DNA of 64,000 bases from CALABS01 sp050260775 (GCA_050260775.1 JBLNCP010000027.1:53527-117526); one strand, 5' to 3'. Shown: positions 45,104 to 53,769, counted from the first letter of the stretch. A program made the numbers and translations. The notes: generated by a model from the letters alone, not told the origin.

Positions 45104-46201
45104 ATGTCCTGGCTGATCAACCGTCTTTTCCTGTGGGTCCTGGGGCGGCTCAAGCGTCCGACCGCGCCCTCGGGCATCCTGCTGGTCAGCGCGCGCGGCC
45201 CGGCCGAGATGGTGTTCCTGGCCGCGGTGCTGCCCCGGTTCATGCGCCTGTCCCAGGACGGCGAGCCGGTCACCTTGCTGCTCCGCTCCGATGCCATGGG
45301 GATGACCTTCCTGTTCCCGCGGGCGCTCAGGCTCCTCAAGGTCGATTTCGGCCGGCTGGCGCAGGCCGGCTATCGCTGGCAGACCTTCCGCAAGCTCTAT
45401 CTCGCCAATTACCGCATGGTGGTGTCGCTCGATCATCGTCGCGAGGTCGACCCCGACGAGATGCTGATCGCCGCCGCGCGTGCCGCCGAGACGGTGGCGA
45501 TGCAGGCGGCCGGCGCCCGCGCCGGCCGGTCCCCGGCCAGGTACACCCGGCTGTTCGACGCCGGGCCGGCGCGCCAGGACAAGATCCTGCGCTGGTCCCG
45601 CTATGCCGACTTCGTGACCGGGTGGCGGATGCCGCCGTCGCTGGCGCTGATGCCCGGACACCGCCTGCCCGAGGCGGCGCGCCTGGAAGTGCCGACCGTC
45701 GTGCTGTTTCCCTTCTCCGGGGTGGCGGGACGCCAGCTCCGGCCCGAGCTGTGGACGGCCATCCTCGATGCCCTGCCCAAGGCTTGGCACGCGCGGATCG
45801 CCTGCCACCAGGCCGACCTCGACCGCAATCCCCAGTACCAGGGGCTGCAGGCCCGCCCGCACGTGACGGTGGACACCTCGGGATTCGACCATCTCGCCTC
45901 GGTGCTGCGCGGCGCCCGCATGGTGATCGGGGCCGACACCGCCGGCACCCACCTGTCCATCCTCCTCGGCGTTCCCACCCTCTGCCTCGCCTCGGCCGCC
46001 TTCGTCGGCGCCGGCACCCCCTACGACGACGCCATCCGGCCGGCCAACGCCCACTTCCTGTTCACCCCGATGGAGTGCCAGGGCTGCCTGGGGCGCTGCC
46101 CGCTGCCCGCCGTCGACGGGATGTTCCCCTGCGTCGCCCGCCTGGAGCGCGAGGCCGTGCTGGCCGCCGTCGGCGACATGATCGCGCGGGGTGGTTTCTG
46201 A
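45104..46201 (+). CDS. Glycosyltransferase family 9 (heptosyltransferase-like)
   Basis: The 365-residue protein resembles ADP-heptose:LPS heptosyltransferases of family GT9: VSARGPAEMVFLAAVLPRF at the N-terminus, VLFPFSGVAGRQLRPELW in the middle and GADTAGTHLSILLGVPTLCL near the C-terminus (the GT9 D-x-G-x-x-H element). The cysteines in MECQGCLGRCP near the end are typical of some heptosyltransferases. It stands alone, divergent from creA, so the sugar acceptor is unknown. Confidence 0.87.
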   Translation: MSWLINRLFLWVLGRLKRPTAPSGILLVSARGPAEMVFLAAVLPRFMRLSQDGEPVTLLLRSDAMGMTFLFPRALRLLKVDFGRLAQAGYRWQTFRKLYLANYRMVVSLDHRREVDPDEMLIAAARAAETVAMQAAGARAGRSPARYTRLFDAGPARQDKILRWSRYADFVTGWRMPPSLALMPGHRLPEAARLEVPTVVLFPFSGVAGRQLRPELWTAILDALPKAWHARIACHQADLDRNPQYQGLQARPHVTVDTSGFDHLASVLRGARMVIGADTAGTHLSILLGVPTLCLASAAFVGAGTPYDDAIRPANAHFLFTPMECQGCLGRCPLPAVDGMFPCVARLEREAVLAAVGDMIARGGF

Positions 46202-46294
46202 CCCCATCTTTTGGGGTGTGGTCCCGGCAGAACCCACTAGACCTCGTTTTTCATCCCGGCTACAACAGGGGCGCCCACGGCCTGAGGGGGGACC

Positions 46295-47248
46295 ATGCAC
46301 GCCGCCGCCACCGAAAACGACCAGACGACGCCGCAGCCGGCCGACGCGCCCGAGCGCGAGACCGCGACCACCTACCGCCCGGTGGCCGACGGCATGGAGA
46401 AGCACGTCAACGTCTACCATCCGGTGCTCGACCACGGGTTCGTCGCGGTCAAGGACTACATGGGCAATGACCTGTCGATCCTGCAGATGGCCCGCATGAG
46501 CTACGGCAAGGGCACCAAGGGCACCTCCGACGACCGCGCCCTGCTGCGCTACCTGATGCGGCACCTGCACACCAGCCCGTTCGAGGGCTGCGTCATCAAG
46601 CTGCACGTCAAGCTGCCGATCTTCGTCATGCGCCAGTGGGTGCGCCACCGCACCGCCTCGCTCAACGAGTACTCGGCGCGCTACTCGATCATGCCCGACG
46701 AGTTCTACATGCCCCGCCCCGAGGACCTGGCGGTGCAGTCGAAGGACAACAAGCAGGGCCGCGGCCAGACCCTGACCGCCGAGCAGTCGGCCGAGGTGCT
46801 GCGCATCCTGCGCGAGGAGGCGCTGAGGAACTTCGGCACCTACCACCAGCTCCTCAATGCCGACGAGAACGGCCAGGCCATCGACGAGGACCGCGACGGC
46901 ATCGCCCGCGAACTCGCCCGCATCGGCCTGCCGCTGTCGACCTACACCCAGATGTACTGGCAGACCAACCTGCACAACCTGATGCATTTCCTGCGCCTCA
47001 GGGCCGACGTGCATGCCCAGTACGAGATCCGCATCTACGCCGAGAAGATCCTCGAGCTCATGGCCGACTGGGTGCCGGTGACCACCGAGGCGTTCCGCGA
47101 CTACCAGCTGGAGGCGGCCCGCTTCTCGCGCATGGAAATGGCGTTGCTGAAGGACATGCTGGCCGGCAAGGCGACCGTGGCCGACGCCGACCGCTACGGC
47201 GTTGGCAAGCGCGAGGCCCGCGAGTTCGCGGCGCGCCTGGGGCTGTAG
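46295..47248 (+). CDS. thyX: Flavin-dependent thymidylate synthase ThyX
   Basis: Makes dTMP from dUMP using FAD, NADPH and methylene-THF. The 317-residue protein contains the ThyX motif RHRTASLNEYSARYS, complete with the arginines and serine that bind flavin and dUMP. GGGGGGACC precedes the ATG. A roughly 35-residue low-complexity N-terminus precedes the conserved domain. No thyA is present in the window. Confidence 0.97.
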   Translation: MHAAATENDQTTPQPADAPERETATTYRPVADGMEKHVNVYHPVLDHGFVAVKDYMGNDLSILQMARMSYGKGTKGTSDDRALLRYLMRHLHTSPFEGCVIKLHVKLPIFVMRQWVRHRTASLNEYSARYSIMPDEFYMPRPEDLAVQSKDNKQGRGQTLTAEQSAEVLRILREEALRNFGTYHQLLNADENGQAIDEDRDGIARELARIGLPLSTYTQMYWQTNLHNLMHFLRLRADVHAQYEIRIYAEKILELMADWVPVTTEAFRDYQLEAARFSRMEMALLKDMLAGKATVADADRYGVGKREAREFAARLGL

Positions 47249-47260
47249 TCCCGTTTTTCG

Positions 47261-47320
47261 TCATGCCGCGCTTGACGCGGGCATCCACGTGGATCGCCGG
47301 CTCAGCCCCGGCGATGACGA
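47261..47320. repeat. Palindromic intergenic repeats, family A (two units)
   Basis: ATGCCGCG-CTTGA-CGCGGGCAT followed by GATCGCCGG-CTCAG-CCCCGGCGAT, between convergent thyX and the 173-residue unknown gene. Confidence 0.75.
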
Positions 47321-47353
47321 TGAGGGGAAGTCGGGATCCTGACTATTGGACGG

Positions 47354-47875
47354 CTACCGCCCCAGCGCCGTCCTGACCGTGCCGATCGCCGCCTGCATCT
47401 CGCCGACGAAGCGGTCGGCGAGGGCGCGGACGCGGTCGGCGTCGGCGGCCGCCATGCGGCTGGTGCGATCCTCCACCGCGGACGGGATCGTGCCCAATCC
47501 CCCCTCGACCGATCCGACCACGTCCAGCGCCTTGTCGATCAGGGGCCGGGGCAGGGCGGTGCGGGTGTCGCGGGCGGTGGCGAGCAGGTGGCCGAGCGCG
47601 GTGACGCTGCCCTTGAGCGTGGTGCCCGACGGCGACAAGGCCATGCCGGCGCCGTCCTGACTGGCGTTCTCGTGCAATTGGCGGATGGCGGACAGGATCT
47701 GCTCGATCTGCGCAACCATGCCGGCGGCATCGCCGGACTGGCGGTGGTTGCGGTCGTGGGTCCCGCCCGATGCTTCGGCGGTCCGAGCCTCGCGCGTCGC
47801 GTCCGCCTGGGCGGGCTCGGCGGCCGCGCCGGGCGCGAGCGAGCCGATCAGGGACGCGATTCTACCGATGGCCAT
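47354..47875 (-). CDS. Hypothetical protein, 173 residues
   Basis: Not recognised. A soluble, strongly helical protein with a short Ala-rich start, a polar linker (SGGTHDRNHRQSGDAAG) and a long helical body (IEQILSAIRQLHEN..., ADRVRALADRFVGEMQAAIG). No catalytic motif is visible. GGGAGCACC precedes the ATG at 47875. It lies between the convergent thyX and the divergent xseA, with an 8-bp hairpin 22 bases upstream of its start. Confidence 0.7.
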   Translation of the reverse strand: MAIGRIASLIGSLAPGAAAEPAQADATREARTAEASGGTHDRNHRQSGDAAGMVAQIEQILSAIRQLHENASQDGAGMALSPSGTTLKGSVTALGHLLATARDTRTALPRPLIDKALDVVGSVEGGLGTIPSAVEDRTSRMAAADADRVRALADRFVGEMQAAIGTVRTALGR

Positions 47876-47897
47876 GGGTGCTCCCGTGGTCAACTCT

Positions 47898-47917
47898 ATA
47901 TCCCCATCCGGGGATAT
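47898..47917. promoter_or_regulatory. Inverted repeat upstream of the 173-residue gene
   Basis: ATATCCCC-ATCC-GGGGATAT, a perfect 8-bp inverted repeat in the region between divergent starts (the 173-residue gene and xseA). Could be an operator or a leader hairpin. Confidence 0.4.
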
Positions 47918-48050
47918 CTTAACCGGATCGTCTGAGCCTGGACAATCGTCAGTTTGTATTGGCCACCCCCGGCGCAGCCGCCGGCGGGTCGTCCCGGGAG
48001 CGCATCGCGCACTTGGCCGCGCGGTCCTTTTGCCGCACACTGCCGCCGTC

Positions 48051-49574
48051 ATGACCGAGTCCGACGCCCCCCTCCGCCGCCCCGCCACCAACGTCCCCGA
48101 ATACACCGTGGGCGAGCTGTCCGGCGCGCTCAAGCGCACCGTCGAGGACACCTACTCCCTGGTGCGGGTGCGGGGCGAGATCTCCGGGTTCAAGCGCCAT
48201 TCGTCCGGGCATCTGTATCTGTGCCTCAAGGACACCGACGCCGTTCTCGACGCCGTGTGCTGGCGCGGCCAGGCGGTCCGCCTCGGGCTCAATCCCGAGG
48301 ACGGCATGGAGGTGGTGGCCACCGGCCGGCTGACCACCTATCCCGGCCGCTCCAAGTACCAGATGGTGATCGAGCGCATGGAGCTGGCCGGCCAGGGCGC
48401 GCTGCTGAAGCTGCTGGAGGACCGCAAGCGCAAGCTGGCGGCCGAGGGCCTGTTCGATGCCGGCCGCAAGAAGCCGATCCCCTTCCTGCCCGCGGTGATC
48501 GGCGTGGTGACCTCGCCGACCGGGGCGGTCATCCGCGACATCCTCCACCGCCTCGCCGACCGTTTCCCCCGCCGTGTCCTGCTGTGGCCGGTGGCGGTGC
48601 AGGGCGAGGGCGCCGCCCAGCAGGTGGCCGCCGCCATCCGCGGCTTCAACGCCCTGCCGGAAGGAGGCGCGGTGCCGCGCCCCGACGTGCTGATCGTCGC
48701 CCGCGGCGGCGGGTCGATCGAAGACCTGTGGGCCTTCAACGAGGAGGAGGTGGTGCGGGCGGCCGCCGCCTCGGCCATCCCGCTGATCTCGGCGGTCGGT
48801 CACGAGACCGACACCACGCTGATCGATTTCGCCTCGGACCTCAGGGCGCCGACCCCGACCGCCGCCGCCGAGAAGGCGGTGCCGGTGCGGGCCGAACTGG
48901 TCGCCACCGTCGCCGATTGCGGCGCCCGCCTGGTGGGGGCGATGGCCCGCGGGCTGGAGGACCGCCGCACCCGGGTCGGCCATCTCGGCCGCGCCCTGCC
49001 CAATCCCCGCCGCGCCATCGAGGATTGCGCCCTGCGCCTGGACGACCGCGGCGAGCGCCTCAAAAACGCCATCCCCAACCTGCTGCACCGGCGCGAGGCC
49101 GAGACCGCGCGGCTGGCGGCGCGGCTCAAGCACCCGCGCGAGCTGCTGGCGGCCAAGAATCATGAACTGGCTGCCGCCTCGGCCCGCCTCGATCATGCCC
49201 TCAAGACCGCCCTGGCCGCGGAGAATGCGCGGCTGGAGCGCTGCCGCCTCAAGCTGGATCAGGCCGGCGAGCGGCTGCGCCCCGGTTTCGATCGCCTCGC
49301 CAGCGACCGCGCCCGGCTGCTGGAGACGCTGGCGGCGCGGCTGGAAAGCGTGAGCTACCGGGCGGTACTGGCCCGCGGCTACGCGGTGGTGCGCGACGGC
49401 GCCGGCCACGTGGTGTCGGCGGCCACCGCCGAGGCCGGGGCCCATCTGTCGGTCGAGTTCACGGACGGCAGCGTCGGCGTCACCGTCGCCCCGGGCGGCG
49501 CGGCCCCGATCCCCCATGGCACGCACAAGAAACCCAAGGCCAAGGACGACGGCCGCCAGGGCAGTTTGCTGTAG
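48051..49574 (+). CDS. xseA: Exodeoxyribonuclease VII large subunit
   Basis: Catalytic subunit of the single-strand-specific nuclease. The 507-residue protein has the N-terminal OB fold (EYTVGELSGALKRTVED... VRGEISGFKRHSSGHLYLCLKD), the nuclease region with GVVTSPTGAVIRDI, ARGGGSIEDLWAFNEE and GHETDTTLIDF, then a long coiled coil from about residue 270 to 430 and an RGYA C-terminal element. The ATG at 48051 gives the usual N-terminus. xseB is not adjacent. Confidence 0.96.
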   Translation: MTESDAPLRRPATNVPEYTVGELSGALKRTVEDTYSLVRVRGEISGFKRHSSGHLYLCLKDTDAVLDAVCWRGQAVRLGLNPEDGMEVVATGRLTTYPGRSKYQMVIERMELAGQGALLKLLEDRKRKLAAEGLFDAGRKKPIPFLPAVIGVVTSPTGAVIRDILHRLADRFPRRVLLWPVAVQGEGAAQQVAAAIRGFNALPEGGAVPRPDVLIVARGGGSIEDLWAFNEEEVVRAAAASAIPLISAVGHETDTTLIDFASDLRAPTPTAAAEKAVPVRAELVATVADCGARLVGAMARGLEDRRTRVGHLGRALPNPRRAIEDCALRLDDRGERLKNAIPNLLHRREAETARLAARLKHPRELLAAKNHELAAASARLDHALKTALAAENARLERCRLKLDQAGERLRPGFDRLASDRARLLETLAARLESVSYRAVLARGYAVVRDGAGHVVSAATAEAGAHLSVEFTDGSVGVTVAPGGAAPIPHGTHKKPKAKDDGRQGSLL

Positions 49575-49578
49575 GGTC

Positions 49579-49670
49579 ACCACGAAGGCACGAAGACGCG
49601 AAGGTACCTGCCGGGTGGGGAGGCCGGAGCCATCCTGGAGTCCCGCTTCGTGCCTTCGTGTCTTCGTGGT
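49579..49670. repeat. Inverted repeat of CACGAAGGCACGAAG type
   Basis: Left arm ACCACGAAGGCACGAAGACG (49579 on) and right arm ending GTGCCTTCGTGTCTTCGTGGT (to 49670) frame about 40 bases, between convergent xseA and pdxY. Not similar to families A and B. Confidence 0.75.
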
Positions 49671-49679
49671 TCTTCGACT

Positions 49680-50525
49680 TCAGTCCAGCGGGAGCGGCGG
49701 GAACAGGCGGGTCGGCGCGGCGATCTCGTCCTGGGCGGCGACCAGCGCCAGTTCGCGCCGGTGCAGGCGGATGGTCGTCTCGAGGACGCCGAATAGGCTG
49801 GAGACTGCCATCGACACCGCCTCGGGCGCCGCCTGGCCGCGCAGGATATGGGCCAGGATCATCGCCGCCAGGGCGTCGCCGGCGCCGTTGGCGGCCGGCC
49901 GCATCGGCAGCTTGGGGGTGCGCACCGCCCAGGCGCCCTCGTGGGTCACCACCAGGCAGGCGATGGTGCCCGGCTCCTCGACGCTGGTGACCACCACCAC
50001 GCGGGGGCCCCGGGTCAGCAGGGCGCGGGCGGCCGCGGCGCAGTCCTTGAGGCCGGCGGTCGGCAGGCCGGTGAGCAGACCGAGCTCGAAGCGGTTCGGC
50101 GTGACGATGTCGGCGGCGGGAATGGCTTGGGCGGCGATGAATTCCGGCACACCGGGGCGCACGTACACGCCGGTGTCCACGTCGCCCATCACCGGATCGC
50201 ACAGATAGGGGGCGCCGGGATGGATGGCCTTGACCTGGGCCACCGCCAGCAGCGCCGCCTCGCCGGTGTCGGCGTCGCCCAGGTAGCCGGACAGCACGGC
50301 GTCGCAGGTTTCCAGCGCCCCCGCCTCGTCGAGCCCGTGCACGATCTCGCGCACATGCTCCGGCGTCAGGATCTTGCCGCGGAAGCTGCCGTAGCCCGGG
50401 TGGTTCGAGAACTGGACGGTATCCACCGGCCACACGTCGAAGCCCATCCGCTGCAGCGGGAACACCGCCGCGGAGTTGCCGACATGGCCATAGGCGACGG
50501 CCGACTGGAACGAAAGAATCTTCAT
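49680..50525 (-). CDS. pdxY: Pyridoxal kinase
   Basis: Ribokinase-fold enzyme phosphorylating pyridoxal. The 281-residue protein begins MKILSFQSAVAYGHVGNSAA, the family N-terminus, and has DPVMGD, VTPNRFELGLLTG and the GAGDALAAMI motif with the catalytic aspartate. The length is normal. It is a single gene, divergent from the malyl-CoA lyase-like gene. Confidence 0.94.
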   Translation of the reverse strand: MKILSFQSAVAYGHVGNSAAVFPLQRMGFDVWPVDTVQFSNHPGYGSFRGKILTPEHVREIVHGLDEAGALETCDAVLSGYLGDADTGEAALLAVAQVKAIHPGAPYLCDPVMGDVDTGVYVRPGVPEFIAAQAIPAADIVTPNRFELGLLTGLPTAGLKDCAAAARALLTRGPRVVVVTSVEEPGTIACLVVTHEGAWAVRTPKLPMRPAANGAGDALAAMILAHILRGQAAPEAVSMAVSSLFGVLETTIRLHRRELALVAAQDEIAAPTRLFPPLPLD

Positions 50526-50629
50526 GCCAGGGTGGTTGTAGCCGAAGCAATGTTGCGCTGCAACCTTGCCTCCGGTTGGGGGTTAAGCTAGGCTCCGCAC
50601 CCTACTCTTTCTGGGAGGCCAAGAACACC

Positions 50630-51514
50630 ATGGCGACGATGTCCCGCCCGCGCCGCAGCGTCCTCTACATGCCGGGTTCCAACGCCCGCGCGCTCGAAAA
50701 GGCCCGTACCCTGGCCGCCGATGCGCTGATCCTCGACCTCGAGGACGCGGTGGCGCCCGACGCCAAGGAGGAAGCCCGCAACCAGGTGGTCGCCGCGGTC
50801 AAGGCCGGCGGCTACGGCAAGCGCGAGCTGCTGGTGCGCGTCAACGGCCTCGGCACCCCGTGGGGCCATGCCGACGTGATGGCCGCCGCCACCTGCGGCG
50901 CCGACGCCATCCTGATCCCCAAGGTCGAGAGCGCCGACGCGGTCCGCCAGGTCGAGGCGATCATGGACGCCCAGGGCGCCCCCGAGACCATGGCGATCTG
51001 GTGCATGATGGAGACCCCCCGCGGCATGCTGAAGGCCGAGGAGATCGCGCAGGCCGGCCGCCGCATGGGCGGCTTCGTCATGGGCACCTCGGACCTCGCC
51101 AAGGACCTGCACTGCCTGCACACCCGCGACCGCCTGCCGATGATCACCGCGCTGGGCCTGTGCCTGCTGGCGGCCCGCGCCTATAACCTCGCCATCGTCG
51201 ACGGCGTCTACCTCGACCTCAATGACGACGAGGGCTTCGAGTACGCCTGCCGCCAGGGCCTCGAACTCGGCTTCGACGGCAAGACCCTGATCCATCCCAA
51301 GACCATCGACGCCGCCAACCGCGTGTTCGCCCCTTCCGAGAAGGAAGTCGAGTGGTCGAAGAAGATCATCGCCGCCCATGCCGAGGCGGCCGCCGCCGGC
51401 AAGGGCGTGGTGGTGGTCGACGGCAAGCTGATCGAGAACCTGCACGTGGAGAACGCGCGGCGCGTCGTCGGCCTCGCCGAGCAGATCGCCGAACTGGCCG
51501 CCGGGCAGGCGTAA
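50630..51514 (+). CDS. HpcH/HpaI (CitE-like) malyl-CoA lyase or malyl-CoA thioesterase
   Basis: The 294-residue TIM-barrel protein of the citrate-lyase-beta/malyl-CoA-lyase family has RRSVLYMPGSNARALEKA, DALILDLEDAVAPD (metal/CoA loop), PKVESAD and the catalytic region GFDGKTLIHPKTI. It is followed by a mesaconyl-CoA hydratase gene, as in the ethylmalonyl-CoA pathway. The GTSDLAKDLHCLHTRDR segment and length also fit the (3S)-malyl-CoA thioesterase (Mcl2) branch, so lyase versus thioesterase is open. GGGAGG lies ten bases before the ATG. Confidence 0.83.
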   Translation: MATMSRPRRSVLYMPGSNARALEKARTLAADALILDLEDAVAPDAKEEARNQVVAAVKAGGYGKRELLVRVNGLGTPWGHADVMAAATCGADAILIPKVESADAVRQVEAIMDAQGAPETMAIWCMMETPRGMLKAEEIAQAGRRMGGFVMGTSDLAKDLHCLHTRDRLPMITALGLCLLAARAYNLAIVDGVYLDLNDDEGFEYACRQGLELGFDGKTLIHPKTIDAANRVFAPSEKEVEWSKKIIAAHAEAAAAGKGVVVVDGKLIENLHVENARRVVGLAEQIAELAAGQA

Positions 51515-51521
51515 GCCTTTC

Positions 51522-51616
51522 TGTCATCCCGAGCGCAGGCGAGCGACCTCGTCGGCCAGCGACCGTCCGGACGGCGCCGCACGAGGTCCCTCCTCCCGAT
51601 GGTCGTCGGGATGACA
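51522..51616. repeat. Palindromic intergenic repeat, family B
   Basis: Inverted repeat with outer arms GTCATCCCGA / TCGGGATGAC and inner GCGACCTCGT / ACGAGGTCCCTC, lying between the malyl-CoA gene and the mesaconyl-CoA hydratase gene. Closely similar to 35431-35524. Confidence 0.82.
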
Positions 51617-51644
51617 GTCCTTGAACCCTTAGGAAGATGACGCC

Positions 51645-52703
51645 ATGACCACCAAGACCAATTCCGGCAATTTCTTCGAGGACTTCCGCCTCGGCCAGGA
51701 GCTCCGCCACGCCACCCCGCGCACGGTGACCGAGGGCGACGTCGCGCTCTACACCGCGCTCTACGGCTCGCGCTTCGCCGTCACCTCCTCGGCCGAGTTC
51801 GCCCGCTCGCTCGGGCTGCCCGGCGCGCCGCTCGACGATCTCGCCGCCTTCCACGTGGTGTTCGGCAAGACGGTGCCCGACGTCAGCCTCAACGCGGTCG
51901 CCAACCTGGGCTATGCCGGCGGGCGCTTCGGTGCCCCGGTCTATCCCGGCGACACCCTGACCACCGTCTCGACGGTCATCGGCCTCAAGGAGAACTCCAA
52001 CAAGCAGACCGGCGTCGTTTACGTGCGCTCGGTGGGCACCAACCAGAAGGGCGAGATGGTCGTCGACTACGTCCGCTGGGTGATGGTGCGGAAGCGCGAT
52101 GCCGCCGCGGTGATCGCCGAGGAGAAGGTGCCGGAGCTGCCGGGCTCGGTCGCCGCCGCCGACCTGCTGGTGCCGGCCGGCCTGACCACCGGAAAGTACG
52201 ACGCCGTGCTGGCCGGCAGCCCCCACCTGTGGGACGACTACCAGCCGGGCGAGAAGATCGACCACGTGGACGGCACCACCATCGAGGAAGCCGAGCACAT
52301 GATGGCGACCCGGCTGTGGCAGAACACCGCCAAGGTCCACTTCAACCAGCACACCGAGGGCCAGGGCCGCTTCGGCCGCCGGCTGATCTACGGCGGCCAC
52401 ATCATCAGCATCGCCCGCGCCCTGTCGTTCAACGGCCTGGCCAACGCCTTCAAGGTCGTCGCCATCAACGGCGGCCGCCACACCAACCCGACGTTCGCCG
52501 GCGACACCATCTACGCCTGGTCCGAGGTGCTGGAGAAGATCGAGCTGCCGGGCCGCACCGACGTCGGCGCGCTGCGCCTGCGCCTGGTCGCGCTCAAGAA
52601 CCAGCCGGCCGCCGCCTTCACCCTCAAGAAGGAGGACGGCAAGGAATACGACCCGGCCGTGGTCCTCGATTTCGACTACACGGTGCTGGTGCCGCGCCGC
52701 TGA
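51645..52703 (+). CDS. mch: Mesaconyl-CoA hydratase (double hot-dog MaoC-like)
   Basis: Predicted to interconvert mesaconyl-CoA and beta-methylmalyl-CoA in the ethylmalonyl-CoA pathway. The 352-residue length and two MaoC-like halves fit this family: GNFFEDFRLGQELRHATPRTVTEGD-type start (residues about 8-32) and a second hot-dog with RRLIYGGHIISIARAL and FAGDTIYAWSEVL. Assignment is strengthened by the neighbouring malyl-CoA lyase-like gene. AGGAAG precedes the ATG. A terminator follows. Confidence 0.88.
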   Translation: MTTKTNSGNFFEDFRLGQELRHATPRTVTEGDVALYTALYGSRFAVTSSAEFARSLGLPGAPLDDLAAFHVVFGKTVPDVSLNAVANLGYAGGRFGAPVYPGDTLTTVSTVIGLKENSNKQTGVVYVRSVGTNQKGEMVVDYVRWVMVRKRDAAAVIAEEKVPELPGSVAAADLLVPAGLTTGKYDAVLAGSPHLWDDYQPGEKIDHVDGTTIEEAEHMMATRLWQNTAKVHFNQHTEGQGRFGRRLIYGGHIISIARALSFNGLANAFKVVAINGGRHTNPTFAGDTIYAWSEVLEKIELPGRTDVGALRLRLVALKNQPAAAFTLKKEDGKEYDPAVVLDFDYTVLVPRR

Positions 52704-52730
52704 GGGCCGGCCCCGCCGCCACCCTGACCG

Positions 52731-52760
52731 AAAGCCCCGGGTAGTCGCCCGGGGCTTTTT
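52731..52760 (+). terminator. Rho-independent terminator after mch
   Basis: 11-bp stem AAAGCCCCGGG / CCCGGGGCTTT with a six-base loop, ending in TTTTT. Confidence 0.9.
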
Positions 52761-52840
52761 GTTGGCGCATGCGGAATCCGCAGGGGTGCCCCTCGTTTGC
52801 ACAACCCTGGGGCAAGTTTTCCAAATCCTAGGGCCTATGC

Positions 52841-52854
52841 CCCACCCGGGTGGG
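52841..52854. promoter_or_regulatory. Palindrome in the sdh promoter region
   Basis: CCCACCCGGGTGGG is a perfect 14-base palindrome about 50 bases before a promoter-like sequence. A related CCCGGG-centred palindrome occurs upstream of mdh (61923-61939). Confidence 0.4.
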
Positions 52855-52900
52855 TGGTAGGAGGTTGGTTTGTCCCGCCAAAACGGGTGGCTCCCCGTCG

Positions 52901-52929
52901 TTGACTTGTCGGGGGCGAGGGGATAAACA
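52901..52929 (+). promoter_or_regulatory. Candidate sigma-70 promoter of sdhCDAB
   Basis: TTGACT, a 17-base spacer and TAAACA. The -35 is a strong match and the -10 a weak one; it lies 67 bases before the sdhC ATG and is the best candidate in the 230-base gap. Confidence 0.4.
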
Positions 52930-52995
52930 CTTGCCGCATCGCCGAACTAGCCGGCTTTCCGTCGGCCTACCGCCAATTCATGGGGCCATATCGCC

Positions 52996-53370
52996 ATGTC
53001 CACGCGCAGTCGCCCGCTTTCTCCCCATCTGCAGATCTATCGTCTGCCGCTCCTGGCTCTGATGTCGATCAGCCATCGCGCCACCGGTGTGGCGCTGGCC
53101 ATGGGCCTGATCGTCCTGGCCTGGTGGCTGGGCGCCGCCGCCTACGGCCCCGACGCCTTCGCCACCGTCCAGGCCTTCCTCGGCTCGATCCTCGGCCGCC
53201 TGGTGCTGTTCGCCTTCTCGGTCGCGCTGTTCTACCACCTCAGCAACGGCATCCGGCACCTGCTGTGGGACACCGGCTGGGGCTACGAGATTCCGCAGGC
53301 CTACGGGTCCGGTCGGGTCGTGCTCGCCGCCACGGCGGTGCTGACCGTGATCGCCTGGGCGCTGGCGTAA
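52996..53370 (+). CDS. sdhC: Succinate dehydrogenase cytochrome b556 subunit
   Basis: Membrane anchor of complex II binding haem and quinone. The 124-residue protein has RPLSPHLQIYR, SISHRATGVAL (quinone site serine/arginine) and the haem-histidine motif YHLSNGIRHLLWD, with three membrane helices. It begins the sdhCDAB operon and is followed by sdhD after 13 bases. Confidence 0.96.
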   Translation: MSTRSRPLSPHLQIYRLPLLALMSISHRATGVALAMGLIVLAWWLGAAAYGPDAFATVQAFLGSILGRLVLFAFSVALFYHLSNGIRHLLWDTGWGYEIPQAYGSGRVVLAATAVLTVIAWALA

Positions 53371-53383
53371 GGGAGAGATCGAG

Positions 53384-53764
53384 ATGACGCTGCGTTCCCC
53401 CATCGGCCGCGCGCGCGGCCTCGGATCCGCCAAGTCGGGCGCCGGCCATTACTGGCTGCAGCGCCTTACCGCCATCGGCCTGGTGCCGCTGGCGCTGTGG
53501 TTCGTGATCTCGGTGATCGGCCTGGCCGGCGCCGATTACGCCGTGTTCAAGGGCTGGCTCGGCCGTCCGTTCAACGCGACCATGATGCTGCTGGTGATGC
53601 TGACCGCAATCTACCACGCCGTGCTCGGCGTGCAGGTGGTGGTCGAGGACTATGTCCACACCGAATCGTCCAAGTGGGCGCTGCTGATCGGCACCCGGCT
53701 GCTCGGCGCTTTCCTTGCCGTCTTCATGACGGTGTCGATCCTCAAGGTCGCTGTCGGAGTCTGA
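53384..53764 (+). CDS. sdhD: Succinate dehydrogenase membrane anchor subunit
   Basis: Second membrane anchor of complex II. The 126-residue protein has three hydrophobic helices and the family patterns GSAKSGAGHYWLQRLTA and YHAVLGVQVVVEDYVH, with the haem-ligating histidine in the latter. GGGAGAGATCGAG precedes the ATG. Its stop lies five bases before the sdhA ATG. Confidence 0.95.
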   Translation: MTLRSPIGRARGLGSAKSGAGHYWLQRLTAIGLVPLALWFVISVIGLAGADYAVFKGWLGRPFNATMMLLVMLTAIYHAVLGVQVVVEDYVHTESSKWALLIGTRLLGAFLAVFMTVSILKVAVGV

Positions 53765-53769
53765 CGAGA

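Noticed and set aside
47949..49583. A 544-codon minus-strand frame opposite xseA
   Set aside because: Shadow of xseA, which has complete OB-fold, nuclease and coiled-coil regions.
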